IMG/VR virus record: IMGVR_UViG_3300007511_000004
Location: 1 to 64,000 of that record
DNA from: a virus
Strand: one strand, 5' to 3'
DNA length: 64,000 nt
A program made the position numbers and the translations under genes. This document shows, piece after piece, positions 1 to 8,186 of the stretch (the first letter of the stretch is position 1; the number at the start of each line of letters is the position of its first letter). Below the pieces are notes generated by a model that was given only the letters and a program-made list of their open reading frames with translations, searched no databases and was not told where the DNA came from.

Positions 1-119
1 AATTCCGGGCAGAAGACGCTGATGTACCTACAGAAGAGGTTTCATCATTTACTTCTGCCGATCAGGATCCGGGTGAGGAAGATACCCTGTCCTACTTCGC
101 TAAGCTAGCCGCCGGTTAA
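1..119 (+). CDS. C-terminal end of an unidentified protein (partial)
   Basis: A plus-strand reading frame enters from the left edge and stops at TAA 117-119. About 38 residues are visible, acidic and Ser/Thr-rich, ending in TLSYFAKLAAG. The gene is convergent with the minus-strand tape-measure gene and the two overlap by four bases. I do not recognise the family from this tail alone. Confidence 0.6.
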   Translation, partial: FRAEDADVPTEEVSSFTSADQDPGEEDTLSYFAKLAAG

Positions 120-1807
120 CGATAACCGTACATACCACTACCGGGTATACCTTGATACGTTCGGTTAAATCTATTATCGATAGTATCACCTATAGGAAGT
201 TTCGGAGCTTCAACATTAACAATCGGGGCGGGAGCTGGCTGGCTTCCGCCCTGAACTATTACTACAGGACTGCTACCACCTTCAGCAGAAAGAAGTGAAC
301 CTGCGCTCTGTCGAAGTCCTACTGGTAATTGCATAATTGCTTCATCTGACATAGATTGACGATATAAAGCGTTTGCTTGATTATAAAGTTCTTGGGCTCT
401 ATCCCCTAATGGGCCGTCTGGTTTTACAAAGGCGCCATTTTCAATTGCACCCATAGATTCCAGACGATTTCTAAGATTACCTAATTGAGTTCGGATATCT
501 ACATAATTATTTCCAAATGGAACAGCCATAGCCGCATCTTCTGCAGCAAGCTCAGGATTAATGTTCGCAATAGGACCAAAATAATCCTTTACCCTTTGTC
601 TAGCTAAATCCTGAACGTCTTCGCCCATCGCTTCAAGCATATTATCATTTCTATGATTCTGGATAGAATCTCGAATAGCTTGATCTATAATTTCATTCGG
701 GTCTCGATTAGGATTCATATTTATTGCAGTTGCTGCATTTGTGATAGCACCATTCGCAATGCTTTCCGCTGCTTCTTGTACTCTTGCTCGGTGCTCTTCT
801 GCAGTTTCCCCCAGCTTTTGAGAAGTTTGCAAAGCTTTACCAGTATTAATAATACCAGCGTTATCTCTACTATCAACAGTCGTTCCCTGCATAGTTCTTA
901 GTTTGGCGGCTTCTCTTATTCCGGCAGCCATTTCAGCCATCCCAGCAACATTGCTGGCTTCTGCTTGTTCTAATCTTTCATTAAACAGTTTAGTATTTTC
1001 TAGTGTTCTAGGATCATCAGGACCATAGTTTTCATTAGCATATATCATATCATCTAATGCCATTTGAAGTTGTCTAGAAACTAAGCCTACGTTCCCAGCT
1101 TCAATGGCAGCTGAACTTGCGGCCATTAGATTATCAACATTTTCTTGAGCCTTGGCTGTTTCACGATCAATATATCTTTGTAAAGCTTTGCCGAGGCCTA
1201 TACCGAATCCTGCAATACCAGATACTAGCATTCCAGCTGGCCCAAACATATATCCTATAGAGACCCCTTTGGCGGTCCATTCTGAAACGTCACCTAATGT
1301 TTGGCTTCCAGTGACTTCAGTAAGAAAATCGCCAAGTTCTTCAGCTGCAAAATATCCAATGCCAGCGACCAAGCCCTTTGATGCGGGTCCAACCAGTCTG
1401 GATAGCACCTTCTTTCCACCACCCCCACCTAATATGGATCCAAGACCAAATCCCCCTAATAGTGGGCCTAATATACCACCACCGCCACCAGAAGAGCCCT
1501 CGTCCTGAGGACTTCCTCCTCCGATGCGCCCGGCAGCTGCAGCACCACCATGAATGAAGGACCCGCCGACGGTCTTTCTCATCGCTTCACGATTTTGTTC
1601 TAAATCATCGAGCGTGGGTTTGAGACCCGCAAGTATATCTTCGGCTACCCCGGTTAGTTTCCTCAATCCGGCAACCACATTATCAGTATTATGCTTTACC
1701 TGGACAGTTTCCAACGCAATCAAGGCCAGGAGAGCTTGGTTGGTATCGAAGCCCCCATCAGGTCCATTACTCTGTCTTAATGTGCTACTTACGTTTGTTA
1801 GACTCAT
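116..1807 (-). CDS. 29: Tape-measure / baseplate hub protein (gp29-like)
   Basis: This 563-residue protein has the build of a T4-type tape measure. It has a Gly-rich stretch at about residues 80-130, a hydrophobic glycine-containing segment at about 140-205 that could insert in a membrane, a long helical Ala/Glu/Gln-rich middle, and a Pro-rich tail. T4 gp29 (590 residues) sets tail length and sits in the hub. Sequence identity to T4 gp29 is not obvious by eye, so the call rests on size, composition and position directly downstream of gp26/gp51, as tape-measure genes follow tail-assembly chaperones in many phages. Its ATG overlaps the TGA of the gp51 frame (ATGA), indicating translational coupling. 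Confidence 0.7.
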   Translation of the reverse strand: MSLTNVSSTLRQSNGPDGGFDTNQALLALIALETVQVKHNTDNVVAGLRKLTGVAEDILAGLKPTLDDLEQNREAMRKTVGGSFIHGGAAAAGRIGGGSPQDEGSSGGGGGILGPLLGGFGLGSILGGGGGKKVLSRLVGPASKGLVAGIGYFAAEELGDFLTEVTGSQTLGDVSEWTAKGVSIGYMFGPAGMLVSGIAGFGIGLGKALQRYIDRETAKAQENVDNLMAASSAAIEAGNVGLVSRQLQMALDDMIYANENYGPDDPRTLENTKLFNERLEQAEASNVAGMAEMAAGIREAAKLRTMQGTTVDSRDNAGIINTGKALQTSQKLGETAEEHRARVQEAAESIANGAITNAATAINMNPNRDPNEIIDQAIRDSIQNHRNDNMLEAMGEDVQDLARQRVKDYFGPIANINPELAAEDAAMAVPFGNNYVDIRTQLGNLRNRLESMGAIENGAFVKPDGPLGDRAQELYNQANALYRQSMSDEAIMQLPVGLRQSAGSLLSAEGGSSPVVIVQGGSQPAPAPIVNVEAPKLPIGDTIDNRFNRTYQGIPGSGMYGYR

Positions 1808-1989
1808 TGGTTAGCCTTTGCTTTTTTCTCTTCTAGATGCTGTAATAGCAAGCCGACATAAATGTCTCTTTCATAGGGTAGCATATTATCCAGTTCAGTC
1901 AGACTGTATTTGTGGTGCTGCATTAATGCGAAATTGGTCTTATAATGATTGAGGAGATTATCATTACTCGACCATATTAAAAAAAATGT
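1804..1989 (-). CDS. 51: gp51-like hub assembly segment, reached by -1 frameshift from gp26
   Basis: An open frame of about 61 codons runs from a stop at 1992-1990 to TGA 1806-1804. It reads IWSSNDNLLNHYKTN, then LMQHHKYSLTELDNMLPYER, a sequence pattern I associate with the gp51 hub-assembly proteins of marine T4-like phages. It has no ATG, GTG or TTG at its 5' end. The first ATG lies inside the conserved part, giving only about 39 residues, with no good ribosome binding site. The frame is -1 relative to gp26 and the overlap contains a T8 run, so a gp26-gp51 fusion made by slippage is the simplest reading. A homopolymer sequencing error is the alternative. Confidence 0.7.
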   Translation of the reverse strand, partial: TFFLIWSSNDNLLNHYKTNFALMQHHKYSLTELDNMLPYERDIYVGLLLQHLEEKKAKANQ

Positions 1990-2684
1990 TTAGCTTCTTT
2001 CACTTCATAATGATTGTCGTGACCGCATGAGATACATTTAAAATCAATATTATAAATTAGTTTTGGCCGGGATTCAACAAATCCGTGAATTTCTTTAAAC
2101 TGTTGCTCGCTTAAAGACTCTACGAAGTTAATAACGTCTTCAAATTTTTCCTCAGATACGTCAATGACTTCATCATTGGTGTATATTAATTTGATTGAAT
2201 GGGCAATAGTTTTAATAACCTTTTCATGCCGCTCTATTGCGTTCATTAAATCTTCATCATCAATCAATTGCAAAAATGATGGGATTTTTAGCTCAACAGA
2301 TATGTTGTCGTCTAATTTAATTTTTTTATTCGGCTCTTTTTGTTCACTGATTACAGAATCTATATTCACAGATACTTCATTTGCGGTATTGCATTTAGAA
2401 CATTTTATTTTTAAATTTGCTTCTTCTCCCGAAGATTTAGAACGAATCTTAGTAAACATATACTCCAGATCGTACATTGTCAGTTCGCTAATATCTGCTT
2501 GATCCCCAATACAAGATTGTACCGTTTCAGCGATTGCTTTATATCCATGTTTTTTATCTTCCGACTGAAAAGCTGTTAAAAGCACTTTTTCTTCTTTAAC
2601 CTTATAAGGTCGAAAACGGATTTCTTTACCAGTAGAAGGGATAACTAAGTCATATTTTGGGGTGTCGTTTAATGTAGGAATCAT
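1977..2684 (-). CDS. 26: Baseplate hub assembly protein gp26-like
   Basis: This 235-residue protein matches the T4 gp26-type baseplate hub family (T4_baseplate). It starts with a beta-rich N-terminus with the signature FRPYKVKEEK, then a helical region. Two CxxC pairs, CSKC at about residues 96-99 and CISC near residue 218, could bind zinc. It is expected to act in the cytoplasm during assembly of the central hub. It lies between the tube-like gene (stop/start overlap TAATG) and the gp51 frame, and ends in HFF at the slippery T run. The short and frameshifted forms resemble the two-form tail chaperones of other phages. Confidence 0.8.
   Translation of the reverse strand: MIPTLNDTPKYDLVIPSTGKEIRFRPYKVKEEKVLLTAFQSEDKKHGYKAIAETVQSCIGDQADISELTMYDLEYMFTKIRSKSSGEEANLKIKCSKCNTANEVSVNIDSVISEQKEPNKKIKLDDNISVELKIPSFLQLIDDEDLMNAIERHEKVIKTIAHSIKLIYTNDEVIDVSEEKFEDVINFVESLSEQQFKEIHGFVESRPKLIYNIDFKCISCGHDNHYEVKEAKHFF
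1980..1986 (-). other. Slippery heptamer T TTT TTT at the gp26/gp51 junction
   Basis: The last sense codons of gp26 are CAT TTT TTT followed directly by TAA. The heptamer T TTT TTT fits the X XXY YYZ rule. Slipping back one base replaces the stop with TTA ATA TGG and continues into the gp51 frame. The stop codon immediately after the slip site could stimulate slippage. No downstream pseudoknot was checked. Confidence 0.6.
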
Positions 2685-3259
2685 TATTTGTTAATCCATC
2701 TTTTATATGATAATTGTACACTCAATTCTACTGGCTCGCCATTCGCATCATTAAATTGTACTGGGGTTATTGTAGTAGGGTAGGCATTTATTAGTTCAAC
2801 GCCGCTCATCCTCTTCGTCACTGGATCGCCATACTCATTGGGGGACCCAGCAATCGGGTGTCTTCGGCCGTCTTTCGATAGTTGGAAAATGTGAACACTT
2901 CTGGTATATTCATTCCGGTATTTGGGATAATGGACATCGGCACGGCCATGCGCCACAGCCCCCATCTGCCAGCCTTCGAAATACGATTTTACCCAATGAT
3001 CTTCGGTAAGATTAAATGTTAATGTTACATCGTCGTGAGCATATCCGTATGCAACCTTCTCGTGAGATAATCCGACTCTCCGGTCTACTGAAAGTATCTG
3101 TTTGCCCGGCAAATTAGAAGCTTTACATAGAACTTCGATATCGCGTTCCATGCCGTCATCGGCTGGGGGTAATTTAATAGCAAATTTATTACTTTTAGCA
3201 AATCCGCCGCCGTTCCCCATTACACTTTTGAGTTCGCCAACACTGAATTCGGTTATCAT
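2684..3259 (-). CDS. Tail-tube-fold baseplate protein (gp54/gp19-like)
   Basis: This 191-residue protein has features of the T4 tube fold shared by gp19, gp48 and gp54. It has an N-terminal CKASNLPGKQI segment, a YAHDDVTLTFNL strand pair, and a C-terminal INAYPTTITPVQF stretch followed by a beta strand. It is shorter than T4 gp54 (320 residues) and closer in size to gp19, but it lies among hub and initiator genes rather than next to the sheath. I therefore favour the tube initiator gp54, with a second tube-like protein as the alternative. Start and stop overlap its neighbours by one base on both sides. Confidence 0.65.
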   Translation of the reverse strand: MITEFSVGELKSVMGNGGGFAKSNKFAIKLPPADDGMERDIEVLCKASNLPGKQILSVDRRVGLSHEKVAYGYAHDDVTLTFNLTEDHWVKSYFEGWQMGAVAHGRADVHYPKYRNEYTRSVHIFQLSKDGRRHPIAGSPNEYGDPVTKRMSGVELINAYPTTITPVQFNDANGEPVELSVQLSYKRWINK

Positions 3260-3843
3260 TAGATCATTCTCCTAGAATCTCTATAGACTTTATTTTCTGA
3301 AGCCTTTTTAAATTGAGCAGTTGGTAGAAACGTTGCGATCTCCCACTCGGGCGGGGGGATGTACGCAAATTTACTTTTTACGTGATTACTTAGGTAATGT
3401 TTAAAACAGGGCTTAAAGTGTCTAAGGGTGCCTGACGATTTCAATAGATCGTAATTTGCAGCTATTCGAGTAGATTCATCGAACTTCTTATTATTTAAAT
3501 TGGCCATCAATGCGTCCAATAATTTAGCTCTGAGTACTGGTGGGAGATAATGAAGATTTAGCCCATGAAACCCACCTTCGGCTGGTCCGACTAGAACTAC
3601 AAGGGGGAAGGTATCATAATAGGGTAACGTTTCTTTATGTTTAGGATCGTAAAAATACATATACATGCTACCAGGTTTGAATTCACCTACTTGTTTGATA
3701 GGATCCTCCCGCATGAGGGCTCTTCGATTAATCCCCGACATTTCGTCGGCTTTCTTACGGAACCAAGCAATGGATCGCTTAGTCCTCGGGGTAACCCCGT
3801 TTCGGAAAGCTTCGAGTTCCAACTTCTGGAAGATATTAGACAT
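3259..3843 (-). CDS. 2: DNA end protector protein (gp2-like)
   Basis: This 194-residue protein contains the block MYFYDPKHKETLPYYDTFPL followed by GFHGLNLHYLPP, which I associate with the T4 gp2 type DNA end protector. In T4 that protein binds the ends of packaged DNA and protects them from host RecBCD after injection. In T4, genes 2, 4 and 53 are neighbours, and here gp4 is directly upstream and gp53 is nearby on the other strand. The C-terminus is basic (SRRMI end), fitting nucleic acid contact. The assignment rests on the motif and on gene order. Confidence 0.65.
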   Translation of the reverse strand: MSNIFQKLELEAFRNGVTPRTKRSIAWFRKKADEMSGINRRALMREDPIKQVGEFKPGSMYMYFYDPKHKETLPYYDTFPLVVLVGPAEGGFHGLNLHYLPPVLRAKLLDALMANLNNKKFDESTRIAANYDLLKSSGTLRHFKPCFKHYLSNHVKSKFAYIPPPEWEIATFLPTAQFKKASENKVYRDSRRMI

Positions 3844-3848
3844 ATATT

Positions 3849-4361
3849 TTATTTCCTAGACTTCTTCCTTTTATTTATGGTACTTTTCTTCGCTTTTGGA
3901 AGCGGTTTTAATTTAGGAAGCTTTCGATCTTTCATGATCCCCATTTTCTTTAAAGTATCCTCGGTCCAAATTTCAAATACCCAACCCCGGTCAGCCGCAT
4001 ATTCTTTCGCAGCTTCCCATTTATTCTGATTTTTTATAAAGGTGAGTGACTCATTTAAATACCTTTTAGTCCGTCTCCCTTTGAATTCAGGAGCAGTGGT
4101 TTCCTTCTTAGGTTTAATCTCTATCAATATAATCCTATCATCATAGTGGATTAGCAGATCTACGAAATATCGATGATACCGCTTATCGACATCATAATAA
4201 TATGGCACCACAACTTCTTCACTTGACCACTTCTTTACTCCAGGGGTAACATCACACCACATAAAGCAGTATTTTTCCCACATAGATCGATATACGACTT
4301 TATCCGGATCACCCCGATACTTGTTCCTATTTTTTACTCTATATACTCCAGAATAAGCCAT
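3849..4361 (-). CDS. 4: Head completion protein gp4
   Basis: The protein starts MAYSGVYRVKN and matches T4 gp4, which completes DNA-filled heads before tail joining. It has a TnsA-like nuclease-fold core: YRSMWEKYCFMWCD, KWSSEEVVVPYY, then RYHRYFVDLLIHY and ILIEIKPKKE, where Asp and Glu-x-Lys residues resemble a restriction-endonuclease active site. The C-terminus is rich in Lys and Arg. I chose the ATG at 4361 because it has a GGGA sequence about six bases upstream and matches the family N-terminus; an in-frame ATG at 4373 would add four residues. A late promoter lies 23-43 bases upstream. Confidence 0.9.
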   Translation of the reverse strand: MAYSGVYRVKNRNKYRGDPDKVVYRSMWEKYCFMWCDVTPGVKKWSSEEVVVPYYYDVDKRYHRYFVDLLIHYDDRIILIEIKPKKETTAPEFKGRRTKRYLNESLTFIKNQNKWEAAKEYAADRGWVFEIWTEDTLKKMGIMKDRKLPKLKPLPKAKKSTINKRKKSRK

Positions 4362-4370
4362 TAAATCCCA

Positions 4371-4378
4371 CATAAATA
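4371..4378 (+). promoter_or_regulatory. T4-type late promoter (CATAAATA) for gp48 operon
   Basis: CATAAATA lies 36 bases before the gp48 start codon. The same octamer precedes other late genes in this window. It overlaps the alternative ATG of gp4 on the other strand, so the two divergent transcription units share about 40 bases. Confidence 0.7.
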
Positions 4379-4395
4379 AACTAGAAAGACTTATT

Positions 4396-4403
4396 TATTT
4401 ATC
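4396..4403 (-). promoter_or_regulatory. T4-type late promoter (GATAAATA) for the minus-strand gp4-gp29 unit
   Basis: On the minus strand the sequence reads GATAAATAAATAA, 34 bases before the gp4 ATG at 4361. It is divergent from the plus-strand late promoter at 4371-4378. Both would serve assembly genes. Confidence 0.6.
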
Positions 4404-4414
4404 GGTAGAGTTAT

Positions 4415-5293
4415 ATGACTAAGAAACTACAATACCCAAGAGATACTGACGATTTCGAGGGAAACGCGCAGATTGTCTTTAGCCGGCTGAGGGCAGTCAA
4501 CACGCACACGCACCCAGGCATGGGGGCCGAAGAATCAGTCGTAGTGGACCCGGGGACCGGCGAAGGGTTAATACCGGAAGAAGTAATCCGGATGTTCGTC
4601 CCGCCGGGTCTAGTGTTTCCTGATGGTTCTCAATATTCCAATACCGATTTAGGATTGGCCGGTGGCATGGTTGCATCGGCAGCTAGGGGCAAGATAGGTG
4701 AAGATGCAGCAAAGGCGGTGGAGAACATAAACTGGGACGAAGCCAAAGACTTCGCCTCTGGCGCTTTGATCGCCACTGGATTATCTGTAGCGGCGATGGC
4801 TGCAGGCAAACTTTTCGGTGATACCTTTGCCGGGGCAGTCGGCGGTGCAGTAGGGGTTGGAGCTCTAAGCCCCGGATTGAACTTCGGGACTGGAAGGGTT
4901 TTTAACCCCAACACCAAATCGCTCTTTCAGGGAGTTAATATCCGAAGCTTTACTTTCCAATTCCATATGATCCCCCAATCAGCCTTAGAGGCTGAGTCCG
5001 TTGCGGAGATCACCAAGATCTTTAGAAAGCACGTTTACCCCGAAAAAGTTACCACTGGGCTTTCTGTTAAATTTCCGGATAAATGGTTGGTCGAGATTTT
5101 TCCTGGCCCACTGGAAACGAAAGACGATTACAAGATTAAATTTAAGCCCGCGTTCCTGACAAGCATGAGTCGTACATATAACCCCACTGCAACTTCGTTC
5201 CATGCTGACGGTGCACCAGTCGAGACTTTAATTACATTGAATTTCACCGAAAGTGTGACAATCGATCAACAAGATGTTGAGGATGGATTCTAA
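4415..5293 (+). CDS. 48: Baseplate tail tube cap gp48
   Basis: This 292-residue protein resembles T4 gp48, which caps the hub and starts tail tube growth. Diagnostic parts are the central FNPNTKSLFQGVNIRSFTFQF segment followed by SALEAESVAEITKIFRKHVYP, and a C-terminal beta segment ending in LITLNFTESVTI. The N-terminal 60 residues are divergent, and a Gly/Ala-rich hydrophobic region lies at about residues 85-160. It is the first gene after the plus-strand late promoter, and its TAA overlaps the ATG of gp53. Confidence 0.85.
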   Translation: MTKKLQYPRDTDDFEGNAQIVFSRLRAVNTHTHPGMGAEESVVVDPGTGEGLIPEEVIRMFVPPGLVFPDGSQYSNTDLGLAGGMVASAARGKIGEDAAKAVENINWDEAKDFASGALIATGLSVAAMAAGKLFGDTFAGAVGGAVGVGALSPGLNFGTGRVFNPNTKSLFQGVNIRSFTFQFHMIPQSALEAESVAEITKIFRKHVYPEKVTTGLSVKFPDKWLVEIFPGPLETKDDYKIKFKPAFLTSMSRTYNPTATSFHADGAPVETLITLNFTESVTIDQQDVEDGF

Positions 5294-6006
5294 TGCCATA
5301 TTTTAATAATTTCCCACAAACCTCTTATAAATTCGGAAATGAGAATTATGAGGTATCATTCCCCAATCTTACGGTTTATTCAGAGATTCTAGATGAAATT
5401 AAAAGTTCCGGTGTGTTCTATACCGAATATTATATTAAGCAGGGGGCTAGACCGGATCAGGTTTCATATGAATTATATGATAACCCAAAACACCACTGGA
5501 CGTTCTATCTACTTAATGATAAAATACGTGAACAAGGTTGGCCGCTTGATTACGATAATCTACAGGTAAAGATAAAAGAAAATTTTCCTAACACAACTAT
5601 TGTTACTCGTAATGAGATCTATGATAAATTTCTAGTCGGTAAAACCTTTACGGGTCTAACATCAGAAACTACTGCAACAGTTATTAAACGTAACCTTGAT
5701 TTGGGCCAGATCGTGGTATCAGGGACTAAGACCTTTACTGATGGCGAACTACTTGTAGATGAGGACGATAATACTATTACTCTCAATTCTGCAACGCCTG
5801 AAAAGGATTCGATTATATTCTACAGAGATGCGAATAAAGAAATTATCGATATCGATCCCTTTACTGGTCCGAGCGAGGGAGCGACCGGGGTAACCCATTC
5901 CGAATATTTTGATGAGCAAACTACCGAGATGAGACACATCATAGTATTAAAACCAGAAGTGCTCGAAAGAGTAGTTAATGAATTTAGAAGAGTCGTGACA
6001 CAGTAA
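5293..6006 (+). CDS. 53: Baseplate wedge gp53
   Basis: This 237-residue protein matches gp53, a T4 wedge protein that joins neighbouring wedges around the hub. The N-terminus YFNNFPQTSYKFG, the segment YYIKQGARPDQVSYELYDNP and the HHWTFYLLNDK motif are typical. The C-terminal half is an extended beta-rich region that varies between phages. It is in an overlapping run gp48-gp53-gp27, each joined by TAATG, which suggests translation as one coupled message. Confidence 0.85.
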   Translation: MPYFNNFPQTSYKFGNENYEVSFPNLTVYSEILDEIKSSGVFYTEYYIKQGARPDQVSYELYDNPKHHWTFYLLNDKIREQGWPLDYDNLQVKIKENFPNTTIVTRNEIYDKFLVGKTFTGLTSETTATVIKRNLDLGQIVVSGTKTFTDGELLVDEDDNTITLNSATPEKDSIIFYRDANKEIIDIDPFTGPSEGATGVTHSEYFDEQTTEMRHIIVLKPEVLERVVNEFRRVVTQ

Positions 6007-7349
6007 TGGAAATCGGAACCGGTGCATATGCATACCAGTGGAAAAAGGCTTTACTTTCCGCTGATCGAGGGGGCGAGCTGGATATTGCGGATGCGATCCA
6101 AGAACTCAACGTCTATGAGACACTCGAACGAAACTTCCTTACTGGTGAGATAATCCTCATTGATAATTTCAACTTGAATGAATTCGTGAACTGGCAAGGT
6201 ACCGAATACTTTGATGTTGAAATAGTTCGGCCTGGAACGGATGATCAGATTGTCTTCAAAAAGAGATTTATAGTAAATAAGATTAACATCTCGAGGAAAT
6301 CCGGCCTAGCCTCTGCAGTTTATTCACTTGGTATAGTGGAGGATATTTTCTATAAGAGTTATATTGAAGTGAATAATGGGGCTTATGAAGGTAGGCCACA
6401 TGATATTATTTCATCTATATTAAAAGACTCCGGATTAGAAAAAGATCTTAAAGTAGATACGCCACCAGACCAGGGTGGGGTAAGGTACTTGGTCCCATCT
6501 ATCCCACCTTTACATGCCATCTCCAAATTAACCGAGATCTCTACGGATCCTGATGGTCTTCCATACTATTGTTATTCAGAGCTCGGATCGGATGAGTTGA
6601 TATTTAAATCGCTGGGAGAAATGCTAGCGGATGTGCTCCACCCCGAAGACTTCGAATTTAATGCAAATAAAGCGCTTCGAGACGTATCTGGAACTGGAGA
6701 GCCGGCGCACTCACTAGGCAGAAACATAGATGACTACAAGCATTGGAACAGTCAGGATCTATTGCACCAAGTTAATAGAGGAACAATTGGGTCTGAATGG
6801 ACCTTCCTGAACCTGAATCAATTTGTTACCAGAGAATCTCACCACTCCATTACCGACCTTTACGTACCATTGAAAAAGCATCTCCCGGAGGGTCAGGAGA
6901 TTGTAGGTTATGATGAGATAGCATTCGGGGGATTACATAATAAGAAATCTCGAGAGATCGTTTTCCCATTTTTAAGTAACGTTTACGATGATGATATGTA
7001 CAATATACATGATGTCGATGGCATTAATGGTCACAATAAACGGATAAAAGCCCATGCGCTTCGTGCGCTGGCGTCAAAAGATCCCATTGATATCAAATTA
7101 CCGGGCTATCATTTCTTCCCATCCTTGGAAGGGAAAGGTAACAGTATCGGCAAAGTAATACCACTATTATTCTACAATAACAATCTCGACCAAGATCTTG
7201 AAACTGATCCGCTTGCCGTTATCGACTATAAAATGTCTGGCCAATATTTAGTTTATAACTGCCGTCATCGTTTCGGGCAGATTAAATATGATGTATCGAT
7301 AACCTGTACTAAATTCTCAAACAAACGTAGGACCGCTTCCGATGATTAA
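6006..7349 (+). CDS. 27: Baseplate central hub gp27-like
   Basis: This 447-residue protein sits between gp53 and the OB-fold gp5 gene, the place of the hub protein gp27. It starts with residues typical of hub proteins (YAYQWKKALLSADRGGELDI) and has paired tube-like beta domains, one around residues 20-120 (FLTGEIILIDNFNLNEF) and a C-terminal one ending KYDVSITCTKFS. T4 gp27 forms the trimer that bridges the spike and the tube. The family call rests on layout and position more than on a single motif. Confidence 0.75.
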   Translation: MEIGTGAYAYQWKKALLSADRGGELDIADAIQELNVYETLERNFLTGEIILIDNFNLNEFVNWQGTEYFDVEIVRPGTDDQIVFKKRFIVNKINISRKSGLASAVYSLGIVEDIFYKSYIEVNNGAYEGRPHDIISSILKDSGLEKDLKVDTPPDQGGVRYLVPSIPPLHAISKLTEISTDPDGLPYYCYSELGSDELIFKSLGEMLADVLHPEDFEFNANKALRDVSGTGEPAHSLGRNIDDYKHWNSQDLLHQVNRGTIGSEWTFLNLNQFVTRESHHSITDLYVPLKKHLPEGQEIVGYDEIAFGGLHNKKSREIVFPFLSNVYDDDMYNIHDVDGINGHNKRIKAHALRALASKDPIDIKLPGYHFFPSLEGKGNSIGKVIPLLFYNNNLDQDLETDPLAVIDYKMSGQYLVYNCRHRFGQIKYDVSITCTKFSNKRRTASDD

Positions 7350-8184
7350 ATCATATTATGGGGATAATCTAAAATGGTGGTTCGGCGTAGTTATTAACAC
7401 GAAAGACGATCCGCTAGAGACCGGGCGAGCTAAGGTCAGGATCTATGGGGTACATGGTACTACAGTTCCAGATAGGGCGTTGCCCTGGGCATCAGTCATT
7501 GTCCCAACTACTGAAGGTGGGGTATCTGGCATTGGTCAGAACCCTCTATTGAAACCTGGTGCAAGGGTTATAGGATTTTTCCTTGATGGCGATGAAGCAC
7601 AGAATCCTGTTATATGGGGTTCCTTACCGGGAATAGAAGGATCGATCGAACATACGGCAGGGCCAGCTGTGGGTACGAGTGGCCCAGCAAATGAAAGTAC
7701 GGTAGCTCCCTTAAAGAATCCATCTGATGTGAGTGGCGGGTATCCTGCAGATCTATCTCGGGGAGAGATTGAAGGATGGATCCGCCAAGAGTCGGTGGCG
7801 CGGGGGATTAATCCGGAGGTTGCTATAACGGTATTCCGGCACGAGGGGGCTGGTTCATATCAATCTAGTGTGCCTAGATCTGGCAAGGGATCATTGAATG
7901 GACGTGAAGCTTCCTTTGGACCATATCAATTGTATGTTGGTGGCGGATTAGGAAACGACTACCAAAAGCGAACGGGTAGATCGCTTGTAAGAGATAATAC
8001 CAGAGATGGTATTTTGAATCAGATCAGGTACTCTTTGGACCAGGCTGCGCTGGGAGGTTGGTCACCGTGGTACGGATTCGATGCAGCATACGGCAGGAGA
8101 CGAGATTCTAACAACCGGCCCACTGATCTAGCACACTATAGGCGTGGTCTTACAAATGCCACTGCTATTAATAACTGGGGTTAA
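7342..8184 (+). CDS. 5: gp5-type hub protein: OB-fold plus lysozyme-like domain
   Basis: The first 100 residues form a gp5/VgrG-type OB-fold (GRAKVRIYGVHG, PWASVIVPTTEGG, PGARVIGFFLDGDEAQNPVIWG). A linker leads to a C-terminal domain of about 130 residues with features of lysozyme or transglycosylase folds: FRHEGAG with a candidate catalytic Glu, then SFGPYQLYVGGG and LGGWSPWYGF. It would cut peptidoglycan during tail penetration. The gp5 beta-helical spike is absent here and lies two genes downstream. The start overlaps gp27 by eight bases. The OB-fold is secure, and the enzyme class is less so. Confidence 0.8.
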   Translation: MIKSYYGDNLKWWFGVVINTKDDPLETGRAKVRIYGVHGTTVPDRALPWASVIVPTTEGGVSGIGQNPLLKPGARVIGFFLDGDEAQNPVIWGSLPGIEGSIEHTAGPAVGTSGPANESTVAPLKNPSDVSGGYPADLSRGEIEGWIRQESVARGINPEVAITVFRHEGAGSYQSSVPRSGKGSLNGREASFGPYQLYVGGGLGNDYQKRTGRSLVRDNTRDGILNQIRYSLDQAALGGWSPWYGFDAAYGRRRDSNNRPTDLAHYRRGLTNATAINNWG

Positions 8185-8186
8185 GA

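Noticed and set aside
653-901. Plus-strand open frame of 82 codons opposite the tape-measure gene
   Set aside because: It is rich in Cys, Ser and Ile with no ribosome site and lies antisense to a clearly coding frame, so it is a shadow.
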